A stretch of DNA of 7,459 bases from Balneolaceae bacterium (GTDB lineage: Bacteria > Bacteroidota > Rhodothermia > Balneolales > Balneolaceae). The position numbers and the translations under genes are program-made. The stretch spans positions 1 to 7,459 of the forward strand of contig SLAU01000075.1 of NCBI GenBank assembly GCA_007126675.1, in the 5' to 3' direction. Position 1 is the first letter of the stretch. Every line of letters begins with the position of its first letter. Below, piece by piece: positions 6,531 to 7,459 of this stretch. The notes below the pieces were generated by a model, which ran no database searches, was not told the DNA's origin, and saw only the letters and a program-made list of their open reading frames with translations.

Positions 6531-7459
6531 TTAAGACAAATTCAACATTCTTTCTAATGCGAATACGGCATATTCTGTCACCTCGGCAGGCACCTGAATC
6601 CGGTTGACGATTTCTCCCTTCTCCAGCATTTCGAGACTCCACAACAGGTGGGGCAGGTCAATACGATTCATGGTTAAACAGGGGCAAAGAAACGGATTCA
6701 GTGATTCTATCTCTTTATCAGGATTCTCTGCAATGGTGCGGTTTACCAGATTCATTTCGGTGCCGATTGCCCATTTACTTCCGGCCGGTGCCTGCTCAAT
6801 TTTATTAATGATATAGTTAGTGGAACCATCATAATCTGAAGCCTGAACCACATCCCAGGTGCATTCAGGATGAACAAGGATTTTGATCTCCGGATCGCGC
6901 TTACGCAGGTTTTCAATATGTTTGATATTGAATTTCTCATGTACCGAACAGTGGCCTTTCCAGAGAATAACTTTCACTCCGTTGATATCCTCTCCGTCAT
7001 ATTCAAACCGGTTTGCAATTGGGTTCCAAACCGCCATCTCATCAAGAGCAATACCCAGATCATACGCAGTATTGCGGCCCAGGTGTTGATCGGGAAGAAA
7101 CAGAATTCTCTCTTTTTGGGTAAATGCCCATTCCAGCATCTTTTTTGCGTTTGATGATGTTACAGTAGCACCACCATTTCGCCCTACAAATGCTTTGATC
7201 GCTGCGGTGGAGTTTACATAGGTAAGCGGCAGAATTGTATCACCAAATGTTTGCTGCATGATTTGCCATCCGCGTTCGGTTTGATCGATATCGGCCATGT
7301 CGGCCATGGAGCAGCCGGCACGCATATCCGGTAAAATAACTTTCTGATCGGAGCAGGTAAGCATATCGGCCGTTTCTGCCATAAAGTGTACTCCGCAGAA
7401 TACAATAAATTCGGCCTCGTTCATTTCAGTACAGATTTGGGCAAGTTTTAATGAGTCTC
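6531..7459 (-). CDS. nadA: Quinolinate synthase NadA, 3' part (cut by right window edge)
   Basis: 4Fe-4S enzyme that condenses iminoaspartate with dihydroxyacetone phosphate to quinolinate, the de novo precursor of NAD, in the cytoplasm. The visible 308 C-terminal residues are in an open frame through the right edge. The ATG at 7424 is internal, because upstream codons read DSLKLAQICTE before MNEAEFIVFCGVHFMAETA, as in other NadA proteins. The three expected cluster cysteines are present: AGCSMAD (Cys codon 7311-7313), HPECTW (6861-6863) and the FLCPCLTMNRI region (6684-6686 and 6678-6680, one of which is the ligand). TSSNAKKM, LPDQHLGRN, WKGHCSVHEKF and GTEMNLVNR are also family segments. 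The internal stretch around FEYDGEDINGVKVILWKGHCSVHEKF suggests the longer, Bacillus-like form. Only the N-terminal part, roughly 60 or more residues, is missing. No nadB or nadC is visible here. Confidence 0.96.
   Translation of the reverse strand, partial: DSLKLAQICTEMNEAEFIVFCGVHFMAETADMLTCSDQKVILPDMRAGCSMADMADIDQTERGWQIMQQTFGDTILPLTYVNSTAAIKAFVGRNGGATVTSSNAKKMLEWAFTQKERILFLPDQHLGRNTAYDLGIALDEMAVWNPIANRFEYDGEDINGVKVILWKGHCSVHEKFNIKHIENLRKRDPEIKILVHPECTWDVVQASDYDGSTNYIINKIEQAPAGSKWAIGTEMNLVNRTIAENPDKEIESLNPFLCPCLTMNRIDLPHLLWSLEMLEKGEIVNRIQVPAEVTEYAVFALERMLNLS

Noticed and set aside
7292..7310. Direct repeat of the 9-mer TCGGCCATG in nadA, which might be a recent tandem duplication
   Set aside because: It encodes MADMAD right after the cluster cysteine (AGCSMADMAD), which fits the long NadA form as I know it; there is no sign of an insertion or broken frame.
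7422..7424. ATG at 7424 as the nadA start
   Set aside because: The frame stays open upstream to the window edge with NadA-like residues, and starting here would remove a substantial N-terminal part of the enzyme.
1..7459. CRISPR, tRNA/rRNA, insertion sequence, toxin-antitoxin or defence genes
   Set aside because: No regularly spaced repeats, RNA gene signatures, transposase motifs or small paired genes were found; nearly all sequence is accounted for by six genes and short gaps.

Overview
All genes in this window lie on the minus strand. The features point to a member of the Bacteroidota/Balneolota/Rhodothermota group. The evidence is an Oar-like TonB-dependent receptor with an N-terminal carboxypeptidase-regulatory-like domain and a signal peptide apparently ending in a 'YGQ'-type site, a lipoprotein phosphodiesterase, weak or absent Shine-Dalgarno sequences, and a folP-cdaA pair. 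Base composition looks moderate (low-to-mid 40s % G+C by eye). Several proteins are acidic, which would suit a marine or halophilic lifestyle, but this is inference.

In order of transcription (right to left), the window starts with the 3' part of nadA (quinolinate synthase, NAD biosynthesis), cut by the right edge. A 169-bp gap follows, holding a weak hairpin just after nadA and two inverted repeats closer to the next gene. Next is a large Oar-like TonB-dependent outer-membrane receptor whose signal peptide is split by a one-base frameshift in a run of eight T (A on the plus strand). A strong intrinsic terminator follows it. Only about 27 nt after the terminator's T tract begins a lipoprotein of the nucleotide pyrophosphatase/phosphodiesterase (NPP, alkaline-phosphatase-fold) family. 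After a 78-bp gap comes a compact run of three genes: fdxA (7Fe ferredoxin), folP (dihydropteroate synthase) and cdaA (membrane diadenylate cyclase). Their spacing is 24 nt and 4 nt, so they are probably co-transcribed, and folP and cdaA both appear to start with GTG. cdaA runs off the left edge before its catalytic motifs.

Most of the window is housekeeping metabolism (NAD, folate, electron transfer, c-di-AMP signalling) surrounding an envelope pair: a receptor and a surface or periplasmic phosphodiesterase. I see no CRISPR array, mobile element, tRNA, rRNA or defence system. No plainly new system is visible. The most notable signal is the homopolymer frameshift in the receptor's signal peptide, which is a sequencing error, a phase-variation switch or a slippage site. 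No gene-free stretch exceeds 300 bases.
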